From NCBI GenBank assembly GCA_016708435.1, contig JADJFV010000005.1:1-64000 (forward strand): DNA of 64,000 nt, written 5' to 3'. A program made the position numbers and the translations under genes. The notes below the pieces were generated by a model, which saw only the letters and a program-made list of their open reading frames with translations, had not been told where the DNA came from and did not search any database. The DNA is from Leptospiraceae bacterium. Its GTDB lineage: Bacteria; Spirochaetota; Leptospiria; Leptospirales; Leptospiraceae. Below, piece after piece: positions 8,177-16,864 of the stretch. How positions within the stretch are numbered: position 1 is the first letter of the stretch; the number at the start of each line of letters is the position of its first letter.

Positions 8177-10456
8177 ATGAGTTTAGCAGTCAAAGTCGAA
8201 AAAAAAAATAAAGATATCAATACAGATGTGATACTCGGGGCTGTTAAGAGCAATAAGCCAATAACTATTAAAATATATTATCTCACCGAATCAACCGAAG
8301 AGCATCTACGAATTATCATTGGACTGGCTCTAAAGAATTTTGGAAGAACCGATTCAATTGAGACTTGTTATAACTCTGTTCGGGGGCTAGTGGCTAATGC
8401 GACTAGGGCTAATATCAAACGAGTCTTATTCAAACAAATGGGTCTTGATATTTCTAATCCAACAGAATATTTAATTGGAATGGAAAAAATTGAAAAGCAA
8501 TTAGTAGAGACAAATTTTCCAAAATTTAAAAACGAACTTACAAGACAAAAACTAACTGTAGAAACTACCTTTCATTTTAGCTCGGAAGTTTTTACTGTGA
8601 AAGTAAAGAATAATTTCATTTTGCTCCCACATGAATATCAACTCCATGCCAAGTCTGATTTCGAGAAGCCAAATAATACAGGATCGGATTCAGCCATCCG
8701 AGTCAAAGAAGTAATTGCCAACGGGCAAATAGCGCATACCCCCTCAAAGGTTGTATCTCTCAATCAATACAAAATGGATCAGCAGATTTTCAGTCATGTC
8801 TCTAACGAAGACACGAAGGAAACTATTTTCAAGCTAGACATTGTATTAAAAGATAAAAATACATTTAACACAGAAAACTTTGGAACGGAGATGAGTGCTC
8901 TCTTCAAAAGTTATAAAGAAAAATTTGACCAGGCATTCAAAGAAAATATCGGAAATGGATTTGATGAAAAGAATTACCTTACTGTTTCCAAAAATCTATC
9001 TGGAAGTTTAGGTGGGGGACTGCGTGGTCGTGGGGAATTTCATAACCTATACAATCGAATTCAAAATCTAGATGCACAATTGTTTAAAGAGCAACAACAA
9101 TTACTCGCTAACTACGGGGAAAATGTTTTCAAGACAATTCAAGAAAAGTTAGCAAAGGCAAAAACTGAGTCAAGCGAGTATGTTGCGCATATACAAAAAG
9201 TAGGACAAGAAGTATTTGAAATAAACAAAAAACAAATTGAAGCATTTATACAAACAAGAGATGCAGAAATTGAAAAGCAAACTTCTGAGCAAATCGAAAA
9301 GCATAAAAAGAAACTCGAAGAATTTAATACTAACTTAGATAAGAGAATTGATAATCAAAGTGTTATTTTAAAAAGCCAGTTAACCCAACATCTAGATCAT
9401 ATGAGTAAAGCTAGCATTGATCTAATCGAGACTGCAAAGCAAGATATTACAAAGGCAAAAGAAGAATTGAAGGCTGACTTACAAAGTGAAATCAATATAG
9501 CCGAGTTAATGAAGCATGATATTTTTACAGAAATCAATTCAGAAAAAGAAATTCTCGAAAAGTCTCTTAAGATTGTAACAGAAGAAATTCGAAAGGTAGA
9601 AAAATTCAATACCAATCGAGATGTAATGGAAAACTTATCCAAGCAATCAGAAGAAGCCTTCTGGAAGATGTCTTCGAATATTGAAATCATCAAAGCAAAA
9701 GAAGAAAACATCAACACCTTCATGAATAATATCAATTTGCTTGAGACAGCTATTAAGAATACAGAACAAGAAATCAGAGAACTAGATCACGAAAAAACAG
9801 AATTCTTAACCGAAAAAGGAAAAGTAGTTCAAACGATTGATTCACGCATTAAGCAGATGGAAAAATTTGGAGACGAGATCAAACAAAAGCTAGTAGAGAT
9901 CAATAGCTTCGAGCGCAAACTCAATGTTATCTCCGGTGCGTTAACAGAGCAAGTAAAAAAGACTAAGACTGTAGACGATCAATTAGTTAAGTTTACGAAA
10001 GAAGTTTCTACATTAGAGTCAAAAAGAGATGAACTCAGTCACTTCGTATCCCAAGTAGATCAAAAAGTTGCATTGATTAACAGTAAGACTGCTGATATTA
10101 AACTTCTTGAATCTAAGTTTAATAATATTGAAAGTATGATGATTGATCTTTCCGCTCGTCACAAGCAAATTGCGACAATGGAAGTTAGACTCGACGAAGT
10201 TAAGTCTAATATCGAAAAGCTCCTCGGACAAGCAGAAGAGAAGATGAATCAAATGAGTGCAATCGTTATCTCTGCTGATGCAAAGGGCAACGGAAGAGGT
10301 CGTCCTAAGAAATCTAATGGTAAGTATTCTGATATTGTTAAAGACATGAAGGAAAGCGTTCTTAACCTTAAAAAGAAAAAACTATCTAACCAAGAAATCG
10401 CATCAAGTCTTGACATAGACGAAGAAATGGTTTCTTTAATTTTAGGGATGCAATAA
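8177..10456 (+). CDS. Long coiled-coil protein with AT-hook-like / HTH-like C-terminal tail
   Basis: 759 aa, no signal peptide, so probably cytoplasmic. Residues 1-170 are a globular domain (KIYYLTESTEEHLRIIIG, then NATRANIKRVLFKQMGLDI) with an N-box-like Asn pattern reminiscent of GHKL-type regulatory domains in spirochaetes; that link is weak. Residues about 290-690 are almost continuous Lys/Glu/Gln-rich heptad-like coiled coil. The tail has GRGRPKKS, an AT-hook-like basic motif, followed by LKKKKLSNQEIASSLDIDEEMVSLIL, which looks like a helix-turn-helix. A filament- or nucleoid-associated role is a reasonable guess. RBS AGAGG lies about 10 bases before the ATG. The stop directly abuts a dispersed double-hairpin repeat. 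I do not recognise the family. Confidence 0.85.
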   Translation: MSLAVKVEKKNKDINTDVILGAVKSNKPITIKIYYLTESTEEHLRIIIGLALKNFGRTDSIETCYNSVRGLVANATRANIKRVLFKQMGLDISNPTEYLIGMEKIEKQLVETNFPKFKNELTRQKLTVETTFHFSSEVFTVKVKNNFILLPHEYQLHAKSDFEKPNNTGSDSAIRVKEVIANGQIAHTPSKVVSLNQYKMDQQIFSHVSNEDTKETIFKLDIVLKDKNTFNTENFGTEMSALFKSYKEKFDQAFKENIGNGFDEKNYLTVSKNLSGSLGGGLRGRGEFHNLYNRIQNLDAQLFKEQQQLLANYGENVFKTIQEKLAKAKTESSEYVAHIQKVGQEVFEINKKQIEAFIQTRDAEIEKQTSEQIEKHKKKLEEFNTNLDKRIDNQSVILKSQLTQHLDHMSKASIDLIETAKQDITKAKEELKADLQSEINIAELMKHDIFTEINSEKEILEKSLKIVTEEIRKVEKFNTNRDVMENLSKQSEEAFWKMSSNIEIIKAKEENINTFMNNINLLETAIKNTEQEIRELDHEKTEFLTEKGKVVQTIDSRIKQMEKFGDEIKQKLVEINSFERKLNVISGALTEQVKKTKTVDDQLVKFTKEVSTLESKRDELSHFVSQVDQKVALINSKTADIKLLESKFNNIESMMIDLSARHKQIATMEVRLDEVKSNIEKLLGQAEEKMNQMSAIVISADAKGNGRGRPKKSNGKYSDIVKDMKESVLNLKKKKLSNQEIASSLDIDEEMVSLILGMQ

Positions 10457-10506
10457 GCTCCAACGGAGCGCAATACCTTTCTGCATAGCCTGCAAGGGCT
10501 ATGCAG
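10457..10506. repeat. Double-hairpin dispersed repeat, copy 1 (possible bidirectional terminator)
   Basis: Two stems: GCTCC-AAC-GGAGC and CTGCATAGCC / GGCTATGCAG. It sits between convergent genes, starting at the base after a stop codon. Near-identical copies lie at 12370 and 16796. Confidence 0.8.
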
Positions 10507-10517
10507 TGTATTCCTAT

Positions 10518-12014
10518 CTAAACTTCCTTCTTCTCTTCTACCGGTTTATCTTCGTTAGCCTTTACAGGTTCAACGGTTTCTTTTTTGTCTTCTTTTTTAT
10601 CATCTCCAGTAATTGCTTTACTTCCTAGATAACCGCCCTGACTTGTGAGAAGCATGGTGTGTAGGGTTTCAGGAATTCCGGGAAGACCGTTTAACACATT
10701 GGCTTTGAATAGATAAAAGATATATACGATAATGGAAATGAGGGTAAAGCCGAGTAGCTGCAAGCGGGAGAGGCTAATTCCACCGTCTGGATCAGAAATT
10801 AAATCTTTTAGTTCCGGTTTGTGTTTTACAGTTCCTGTATCTTTCTTTTTTCTATCTAAATAACTAGAAGTTAAAAGTCCTCCGTAGCTAATACCCATTA
10901 GCCCGATGAGGGAAAAATTAAAATCAGGAAGCTCTGATTTGTCTAGGATAATTCCTGAACTAATCGCTACATAAAAATAACTTCCGATAAATACAATCGT
11001 CCAGGCAAAGGACTGAAAATTAGAAAGGCTATAAGAATTTGTCTTTGCATCTAATAAAATTTCATGAGTGAAATTTACTTTCTTTAAGACAAAGGCAATG
11101 CTTATTAGAAAAGAAGCTGTGACAAATATACTAAAACTTCCTGCAATCCATTTCCAATACGATTTAAGTAATACAAGATTCTCAGTTGTAGACGGACGGT
11201 AATTCGCCATTAGCTTGATAGACATTTTCTTTCCGAAAATCTTTTGGTTGAATTTATATCCATCGTATTCGCTTTTTAAATCATAAGCAGGAATTGTAAA
11301 TTTTAGTTCTTGGATTCCTTTTTCGTTTTTTTGGGAGAGATAAAAAGGCAGTATCGTATACTTTTCCTTATCCCCATATTCATATACAGGGTCTTGGTCT
11401 TCGTCAATGATGTAAATGTAAATATTGTCTAGATTGTCCTGAAAGTTTTTGCCTCGAATTGTAATTGTCTCTCCAATGACTCCAGCGTTCGGAGTAATCT
11501 CAGTAATTAATGGTTGTTCGCCTGCATTTTCATTTCGATCAGGAATTGTATACGGAAACGTAGCGAGTAATTGGTATTTGTCGTCGTAGAGAGAAATGCA
11601 TGTCGCACCGCTTTTATCGTTGATTGCAGAAATAATTTCATAGGAGAGAACAGATGAATCTTTTTTATGAAAGTAGCTTCCCGAAATTCTTCCTGCTTCA
11701 TACGAGCCAATTTTTGTGATAAACTTTACCTTCTCAATGCTAGTAGCTCTTGGGTCATTGTTTTCTTTGGCTCTATCAAAATCAGTTCTATCCTTTTCCG
11801 TTTTAAAATCAATTAGACCTGGAAGGCTTTCTTTATTTTTTGCTTTGATTGCGATGTGAAATAAGTTTCTAGAAAAATCTTTTACATAAAAATCTTTGAT
11901 AAAGAAATTACTTTCTACTTTTTCACAAGAGACATTTCGTTCAACGTCTTGTGCGAGCATGGGGCTAACAGAAATTAGGAAGGTTAAAAACAGGAATCGT
12001 ATATTCATAAACAC
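10518..12014 (-). CDS. Envelope protein with IPT/TIG domain and four C-terminal membrane segments
   Basis: 498 aa. A signal peptide ends near SVSPMLAQ. Residues about 165-260 include ITPNAGVIGETITIRGKNF, the classic opening of an IPT/TIG immunoglobulin-like domain. Hydrophobic segments follow (YWKWIAGSFSIFVTASFLI, FAWTIVFIGSYFYVAI, a FSLIGLMGISYGGLL region and LGFTLISIIVYIFYLF), then a charged Lys/Glu tail. The start could be GTG 12014 (GGAA about 9 bases upstream) or ATG 12008. The gene converges on the coiled-coil gene, with the double-hairpin repeat between them. Function unknown; the architecture suggests an external binding domain on a membrane anchor. Confidence 0.8.
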   Translation of the reverse strand: MFMNIRFLFLTFLISVSPMLAQDVERNVSCEKVESNFFIKDFYVKDFSRNLFHIAIKAKNKESLPGLIDFKTEKDRTDFDRAKENNDPRATSIEKVKFITKIGSYEAGRISGSYFHKKDSSVLSYEIISAINDKSGATCISLYDDKYQLLATFPYTIPDRNENAGEQPLITEITPNAGVIGETITIRGKNFQDNLDNIYIYIIDEDQDPVYEYGDKEKYTILPFYLSQKNEKGIQELKFTIPAYDLKSEYDGYKFNQKIFGKKMSIKLMANYRPSTTENLVLLKSYWKWIAGSFSIFVTASFLISIAFVLKKVNFTHEILLDAKTNSYSLSNFQSFAWTIVFIGSYFYVAISSGIILDKSELPDFNFSLIGLMGISYGGLLTSSYLDRKKKDTGTVKHKPELKDLISDPDGGISLSRLQLLGFTLISIIVYIFYLFKANVLNGLPGIPETLHTMLLTSQGGYLGSKAITGDDKKEDKKETVEPVKANEDKPVEEKKEV

Positions 12015-12086
12015 TAATTACATTTCCACTTGTAAAAAATCATCCTTAATTATAATCTGGAAGAAATTTTTTTAAAAGAGGTTTCT

Positions 12087-12326
12087 ATGAAACAAGTATC
12101 CACCTTACTTATGAGCCTAAGCTTATTGACTGGCTCTCTACTTTTCGCACAGGAAGAAGATTCCTGCAAAGCATTTACCAATAAAAAACAATGCCATAAA
12201 GAAGGAAAATCAAAATGCACATGGCTTGAATCCAAAGAAATGTGCAAAAGCAAAGATGCAATAGCCAAGGAAAAAGAAGCCGAGAAAAATCTAAAACGTG
12301 CTAAGTCGGGAAGTGGGGATGAGTAG
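12087..12326 (+). CDS. Small secreted Cys-rich protein
   Basis: 79 aa. MKQVSTLLMSLSLLTGSLLFAQ is a clear signal peptide. The mature part has four cysteines in the order C-x7-C-x8-C-x-W-x6-C (DSCKAF, KKQC, KCTW, EMC), a pattern like short PSI/plexin-type Cys motifs, then a charged Lys/Glu tail. AGAGG lies a few bases before the ATG. It is divergent from the TIG protein, with a short shared promoter region. Function unknown; two disulfides are plausible. Confidence 0.75.
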   Translation: MKQVSTLLMSLSLLTGSLLFAQEEDSCKAFTNKKQCHKEGKSKCTWLESKEMCKSKDAIAKEKEAEKNLKRAKSGSGDE

Positions 12327-12369
12327 GTAATTGTTAATTGTTAATTGCGAGGAAACTCTTAGAACAAAA

Positions 12370-12418
12370 GCTCCAACGGAGCGAAATACCTTCTGCATAG
12401 CCTGCAAGGACTATGCAG
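12370..12418. repeat. Double-hairpin dispersed repeat, copy 2
   Basis: GCTCC-AAC-GGAGC, then CTGCATAGCC / GGACTATGCAG with one mismatch relative to copy 1. It lies downstream of the small Cys-rich gene. Translated forward it encodes a spurious peptide (KAPTERNT, CIACKDYA) that also appears at copy 3. Confidence 0.8.
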
Positions 12419-12466
12419 GTAGTTATATAAGTTTGACAAAAACAAACTACCTTTCATCGTCTATCC

Positions 12467-12631
12467 ATGAAACTCTTTCGACTATCGTTTTTCCTTGTTC
12501 TATTTTACAGTATCGAGTCAGGCATTATAGGAGTAGATACAGGTCTCAGACCTGTATCTACGCAAACAACAACGGATACCAATACCAACGTAGGGAACGG
12601 TTTGAAACCGTTCAGTTCAACGATTAATTAA
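12467..12631 (+). pseudogene. Detached signal-peptide leader of the second caspase-like gene
   Basis: ATG 12467 opens MKLFRLSFFLVLFYSIES, a good signal peptide. It continues through two palindromic inserts (reading VDTGLRPVST and VGNGLKPF) and stops at TAA 12629-12631. The caspase fold begins at once in another frame (RIAFLVGINSY from 12640), so one frameshift separates the leader from its enzyme. Without that indel the whole would be a secreted caspase-like protein, as in the neighbour at 6025-7410. Confidence 0.6.
12533..12613. repeat. Two perfect palindromes inside the leader of the caspase-like gene
   Basis: 12533-12561 is a 29-base perfect palindrome with 14-bp arms (GTAGATACAGGTCT, central C, then its complement). 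12595-12613 is a second palindrome with 9-bp arms (GAACGGTTT, G, AAACCGTTC). Both are read through in the leader frame. Confidence 0.8.
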
Positions 12632-12726
12632 CAAAATCCCGCATCGCTTTCCTTGTAGGGATTAACAGTTATAAGGCGACGACTTCGCTGAAATATGCGG
12701 TAGGCGACAGCGAAGCAATTGAAGAC

Positions 12727-15700
12727 TTGCTTCTAAGAACAGGTAAGTATGACAAGCTGATAAAGTTAAACGATAGTGGAAAGATTATTACCACCTATGA
12801 TCCAAAGACAGATTCTTATAGCAGTAAAAACAATCCCACAATCAAACCAACCAAAGCCAATATCGAATCGACTTACAAAGAAGTTTTAGCGGATAATCCA
12901 GATATGCTACTCTTCTATTATTCAGGACATGGATTTATAGAAGGGGAGGGTGGAGAGAACTACATTGCACCGAAAGATGTAGATGTGAAGTTTGAAAAGA
13001 AGAAAGTCGGAAAGGAAGAAGTTAAAATTCCAGTTCCCTTAAATGGAATTTCTCTTAAGAAGATGGGAGTCGATGCGGCTAAGGTTAAAAAGGTTGTGTT
13101 CTTGATTGATGCTTGTCGTAGTCCTTTGCCCGAAGAGGAAGAAGCTGATGTAGCTCCAGCAAAAGATGCGGGGAAAAAAGAATTAGGAATTAACGAAAGT
13201 GATGGGGGGAAGGACACGAAGAGCACGAAGGAAGCAAAGAATGCGAAGACTGCTTCTTCTAAAGATGCCAAGATAGAAGAAGAGAAAGAAATCATTCGTA
13301 AAGCTAACTTTTTAAGAGAAGGGGAATTGCCTAGACGAGTTCTTGAAGCCGAAGGTATAACGATGTTAATCGGTGCTGCTCCTGAGGTGAGTAGCTTAGA
13401 AGATGAAGATTTTAAAAGTGGAATCTTTACTCATTTTCTAAAGAAAGCATTTAACGGTGGAGTCCAAGACGAAAACCAAGAAGAATACATCACCGAAGAA
13501 AATCTTTCGCGTTATATCGAAGACCGGTTCAAACACTACTACGAACTTCGTAAGAAAGAATCAGAATTAGCCGCAGAGCCAAAACTTTACAATCTGACGT
13601 TTGATCGTGGTAAGAAGGGGGAAATCCTGATTACCTACCACAGACCGATTGTAGGAGAGCAGAGAATTGACAAACCGGTTTATTTTGATGAAGTAAGAGA
13701 GCGAGAGGTAAATGGCAAACTAGTCTACAACGAAAAAGGAAAACGAGAAGACCTACGCTTTTTCGCAAAAGACAAACAACGCGACCAGTTCTATCCCGAT
13801 AGCCTTAACGGTGTCCACAAAATGAAATACGCATTCGAAAACGACAACAAAGGCGAATTAAAAAAATTCGAAGCCAAACAATTCAATCTAGAAAACCAAG
13901 AAGTATTCCAATTTGGCACAAAGCTCATCCCCGACAAAGGCTGGGAATATCGTGGGGTGTATGATGTCGGTAATACGGTTGCTCATCGTAAGGACTTGAT
14001 TAATCAAGTCCCTACGATGATGCAACCCGTCCATACGATAACGCAACCCCAAGATACTACGACCAACAAAATCCGATACGAACGCCAAATCTTTGATTTC
14101 AACGGAAACAATATCTTACAGGAATACTTTGATAACAAAGGACAATTATTAGAAATAGACGGAGTAGCGACAGTCGTAAGAGCCTGGGATTTCAACGGAG
14201 AAAAGACACTCGAAGAAACCTACGACAAAGACAAAAAGCTCATCGACAAAGACGGATTTGCCCGTTATACTGCCGTCTATAAATCAAAAGGAAATCCAAT
14301 CTCCGAAAACTGGTATGGAAAGAACGGCGAGTATGCGAACAATAAGTCCGGCTATGCAAGGATACATTCTATCTACGACGAACAGGGGAGACTGACTAAA
14401 AAACTTTTCTATGACAAAGACAGCAAACTCGTTGGCGACAAATGGGGAGTAGCCACATATACTTATTCCTACAATCCAGACTGCATCCGATTCTATGAAT
14501 CCCAACTCTTTGCAAAAGACGAAGAAGGAGACGAAGACCCAAACAAAGAACAATCCAGAACAGAATGGAAACTAGGAAAATACAGACTCTGTCTCGCCGA
14601 AGAAATCCACACAGACAAAGAAGGAAAACCCGCTGGAGATGAAAAAAAGATTTATAAAAAGCTAAGAACCTTCAACACAAAAGGCTTCCTAGTCTCCGAA
14701 GAAAACTACCGCCCCGATGACGAGAGACGACACCTAGAAAACGGAGTGGCTAAGGTAGTGTATTCGCACGATGAAGAGGGAAATATTATTTCCAAAAAGA
14801 ATTTCGGTGAATACGTAGATCCAAATACCAAAGAGCCAACACCAGTCTCCGATGGAAACGGAGTGCATGAATATAGATATACGTATTTAGAATACTATAA
14901 AGATGGAACTCCGCTTTTAAACGAATGCATGTATCATCGAAAAGATAAAGGAATTCTAATAGAGCCTTACGGCTGTGCGTTGAAGATAGAACACTTTGGA
15001 ATCAATGGCAAGCCAATTGAGGATAAGCGGGATGTGTTTAGGACTAATATTTATTATACGGGTGCTTATCAGGTGGAAGCGAATAGGCATTATTATTCCA
15101 TAAATAGTAAATGGTTATCGGTAGAAAAGAAATCACAAACTTATAATCCCTTTGGAAGCAAAACTTTAGATGCAGGATACGAAACGAAAAAGGAAAAAGA
15201 ATTTCTTGTTTGGAAAGAAGAATATAAATATGATGAAAGAAATAATATGATTTTATTGGCTTACTACGAAACGAAAGAAGGAAAAGAATATCTTGTTTGG
15301 AAAGAAGAATATAAATGTGACGAAAAAAAAAACATTATTCTACGTAAAAGATACCAAAATAAAGACGGAAAAGAAGTTCGAAAATATGAGTATAAATATG
15401 ATGAAAAAAATAACATGATTCTATTTGCTTACTACGAAACGAAAGATGCAAAAGAAGTTCCTGTAAGTAAAGAAGAGTATCAATACGACGAGAATAATAA
15501 TAAGACTTTATCTGTATATTATGAAATCAAAGGCGGAAAAGAAGTCTCCGTCAGTAAAAAAGAATATAAATATGACGGGATAAATAAGAAGATTTTATTC
15601 GTAGACTATGAAATGGAAGAAGGAAAGGAAATTCTTAATAGCAAGGAAGAATATAAATACGACGAGAGAAATAACATGATTCTGCGTGCAATGTATGAGA

Positions 15701-15915
15701 ATAAAGACGGAAAAGAAGTTCTTAATAGCAAGGAAGAATTTCAATACGATGAGAGAAATAACATGATTTTGGGTGCAATATATGAAAAGAAAGAAGGAAA
15801 AGAAGTTCTCGTTATGAAATCCGAATATAAATACGACGAGAGAAATAACATGATTATATGCATACTACGTAAACAAAGAAGGCAAAGAAGTTCTTATTTG
15901 GAAGACAGAATATAA
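12727..15915 (+). CDS. Caspase-like protein with YD-type repeats, main open frame of a frameshifted gene
   Basis: The frame is open from 12628. Residues upstream of the TTG at 12727 (LVGINSY, LKYAVGDSEAIED) belong to the caspase fold, so 12727 is not the true start. His of YYSGHG is near 12928 and Cys of FLIDACRS at 13114, an intact dyad. A Lys/Asp-rich linker (13130-13290) contains an in-frame CACGAAG-type repeat. From about 13650 come repeats such as GFARYTAVYKSKGNPISENWYG, related to the protein at 36336-38276. From 15190 these become ~23-residue copies (YKYDERNNMIL, YETKEGKE). The frame ends in unrelated sequence because 2 bases are missing near 15855; the repeats continue in the next frame to 16515. 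The original protein was about 1,300 aa. Pseudogene or base-calling error cannot be decided here. Confidence 0.75.
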   Translation: MLLRTGKYDKLIKLNDSGKIITTYDPKTDSYSSKNNPTIKPTKANIESTYKEVLADNPDMLLFYYSGHGFIEGEGGENYIAPKDVDVKFEKKKVGKEEVKIPVPLNGISLKKMGVDAAKVKKVVFLIDACRSPLPEEEEADVAPAKDAGKKELGINESDGGKDTKSTKEAKNAKTASSKDAKIEEEKEIIRKANFLREGELPRRVLEAEGITMLIGAAPEVSSLEDEDFKSGIFTHFLKKAFNGGVQDENQEEYITEENLSRYIEDRFKHYYELRKKESELAAEPKLYNLTFDRGKKGEILITYHRPIVGEQRIDKPVYFDEVREREVNGKLVYNEKGKREDLRFFAKDKQRDQFYPDSLNGVHKMKYAFENDNKGELKKFEAKQFNLENQEVFQFGTKLIPDKGWEYRGVYDVGNTVAHRKDLINQVPTMMQPVHTITQPQDTTTNKIRYERQIFDFNGNNILQEYFDNKGQLLEIDGVATVVRAWDFNGEKTLEETYDKDKKLIDKDGFARYTAVYKSKGNPISENWYGKNGEYANNKSGYARIHSIYDEQGRLTKKLFYDKDSKLVGDKWGVATYTYSYNPDCIRFYESQLFAKDEEGDEDPNKEQSRTEWKLGKYRLCLAEEIHTDKEGKPAGDEKKIYKKLRTFNTKGFLVSEENYRPDDERRHLENGVAKVVYSHDEEGNIISKKNFGEYVDPNTKEPTPVSDGNGVHEYRYTYLEYYKDGTPLLNECMYHRKDKGILIEPYGCALKIEHFGINGKPIEDKRDVFRTNIYYTGAYQVEANRHYYSINSKWLSVEKKSQTYNPFGSKTLDAGYETKKEKEFLVWKEEYKYDERNNMILLAYYETKEGKEYLVWKEEYKCDEKKNIILRKRYQNKDGKEVRKYEYKYDEKNNMILFAYYETKDAKEVPVSKEEYQYDENNNKTLSVYYEIKGGKEVSVSKKEYKYDGINKKILFVDYEMEEGKEILNSKEEYKYDERNNMILRAMYENKDGKEVLNSKEEFQYDERNNMILGAIYEKKEGKEVLVMKSEYKYDERNNMIICILRKQRRQRSSYLEDRI
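13984..14019. repeat. 36-bp near-perfect palindrome inserted in frame in the caspase-like gene
   Basis: The arms CATCGTAAGGACTTGATT and AATCAAGTCCCTACGATG pair with one mismatch. It is read as HRKDLINQVPTM within an otherwise charged repeat protein and does not fit the surrounding repeat pattern. Confidence 0.75.
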
Positions 15916-16515
15916 ATTTGGTAATGGTAACAACAAGGTTTTATATGCATATTATGAAACGAAAGAAGGAAAGGAAATTCTTGTTAAGAGATCTGAATAT
16001 AAATACGACGAAAGAGATAACAAGACTTTAGAAGAATTCTATGAAACGAAAGAAGGAAAAGAAGTTCTTGTTGAGAAAACAGAATATAAGTATGACAAAA
16101 AAAATAATAAAATTCTAGAAGCAAAATATGAAAGAAAAGGAGGAGAGTTGGTTCCTAGTTATAAAAACAGTTTTGATTATAGATCGGATGTTTTCGCAGG
16201 CGCGGTGAGTCATTATAAGCCACAAATCAATGAAACGGAAGCACGTTTTGTAAAGACAAGATACAGCAAAGACCCCAAAGACGAATCCGAAAAAAAATCT
16301 CTCAACCAAAAACTAGAAGACCTCAAAAAAGAATTCGAATCTAAAAAGAAAAATACACTCTCACGGAAGAAAAGTTTGGCGAAAACGAAAAGCTTGAGTC
16401 TGCTTCCTACAAGCTACTCTTCTTTAACCCCCGCGGTCCTGCTGAGAAGCGTCTAATGCGTGTTGACCTCGATCAGTTCTATCGTCCTGTGAAGGTGGGG
16501 TTTGAGGAGAAATAA
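15857..16515 (+). pseudogene. Displaced C-terminal part of the YD-repeat caspase-like gene (two further frames)
   Basis: From 15857 the repeat continues in the +1 frame (YAYYVNKEGKEVL, YKYDERDNKTLEEFY, YKYDKKNNKILEAKY) into a charged segment ending near 16350. A second slip in an A-rich run (16343-16353) moves it to the frame ending at TAA 16513: YTLTEEKFGENEKLESASY, then KLLFFNPRGPAEKRLM and DLDQFYRPVKVGFEEK. Both pieces look like real protein. No start codon with an RBS precedes either, so they are remnants of the upstream gene. Confidence 0.65.
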
Positions 16516-16795
16516 TACCAAACCAACCGAATCGTATTTGTTTCATCTAACCGAAATTACCCCCCAAGACTTCACAAGGCAGGGGTGACTCTTTATTAAT
16601 CTCGTTTATAATAAACGGAAAGAGGACTTTTTAGTTTAGAATTTGCAAGTAGTAGAATACTTTCGGCAAATACTAATTAGTCACATCTTTCCTCTTAGGA
16701 AAGGGGTTTTAAGCGTAAAGAATTCGGCAATAACGGAAAAGTTGGGGATAGGTAGAATTCGACAACAACAGAAATATTTGCCTGGAAAAATAAAA
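16516..16795. other. Intergenic stretch between convergent genes, no gene seen
   Basis: About 280 bases between the remnant of the caspase-like gene and repeat copy 3. Apart from short inverted words (TCTCGTTTATAATAAACGG near 16600) I see no feature; the only forward frame of any length here runs into the repeat. Confidence 0.45.
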
Positions 16796-16844
16796 GCTCC
16801 AACGGAGCGCAATACCGCCTGCATAGCCTGCAAGGACTATGCAG
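16796..16844. repeat. Double-hairpin dispersed repeat, copy 3
   Basis: Same order of stems as at 10457 and 12370 (GCTCC-AAC-GGAGC, then CTGCATAGCC / GGACTATGCAG). It lies 20 bases beyond the stop of the minus-strand CHASE4 gene and downstream of the plus-strand remnant, again between converging genes. Confidence 0.8.
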
Positions 16845-16864
16845 ATTGTTTATAAAAGTTTAAT

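Noticed and set aside
8177..10456. Identification of the coiled-coil protein as the Leptospira Scc filament protein
   Set aside because: Scc is a much smaller protein with a Pro-rich middle and acidic tail; this one is 759 aa with a basic tail.
12331..12627. Plus-strand frames at 12331-12627 and 16643-16855 sharing the peptide KAPTERNT / CIACKDYA
   Set aside because: The shared peptide is just the translated double-hairpin repeat; no RBS, and the rest of the sequences differ.
16643..16855. Possible tRNA or small RNA in the CTGCATAGCC hairpin
   Set aside because: Only a two-stem element is present; no cloverleaf and it recurs elsewhere as a repeat.
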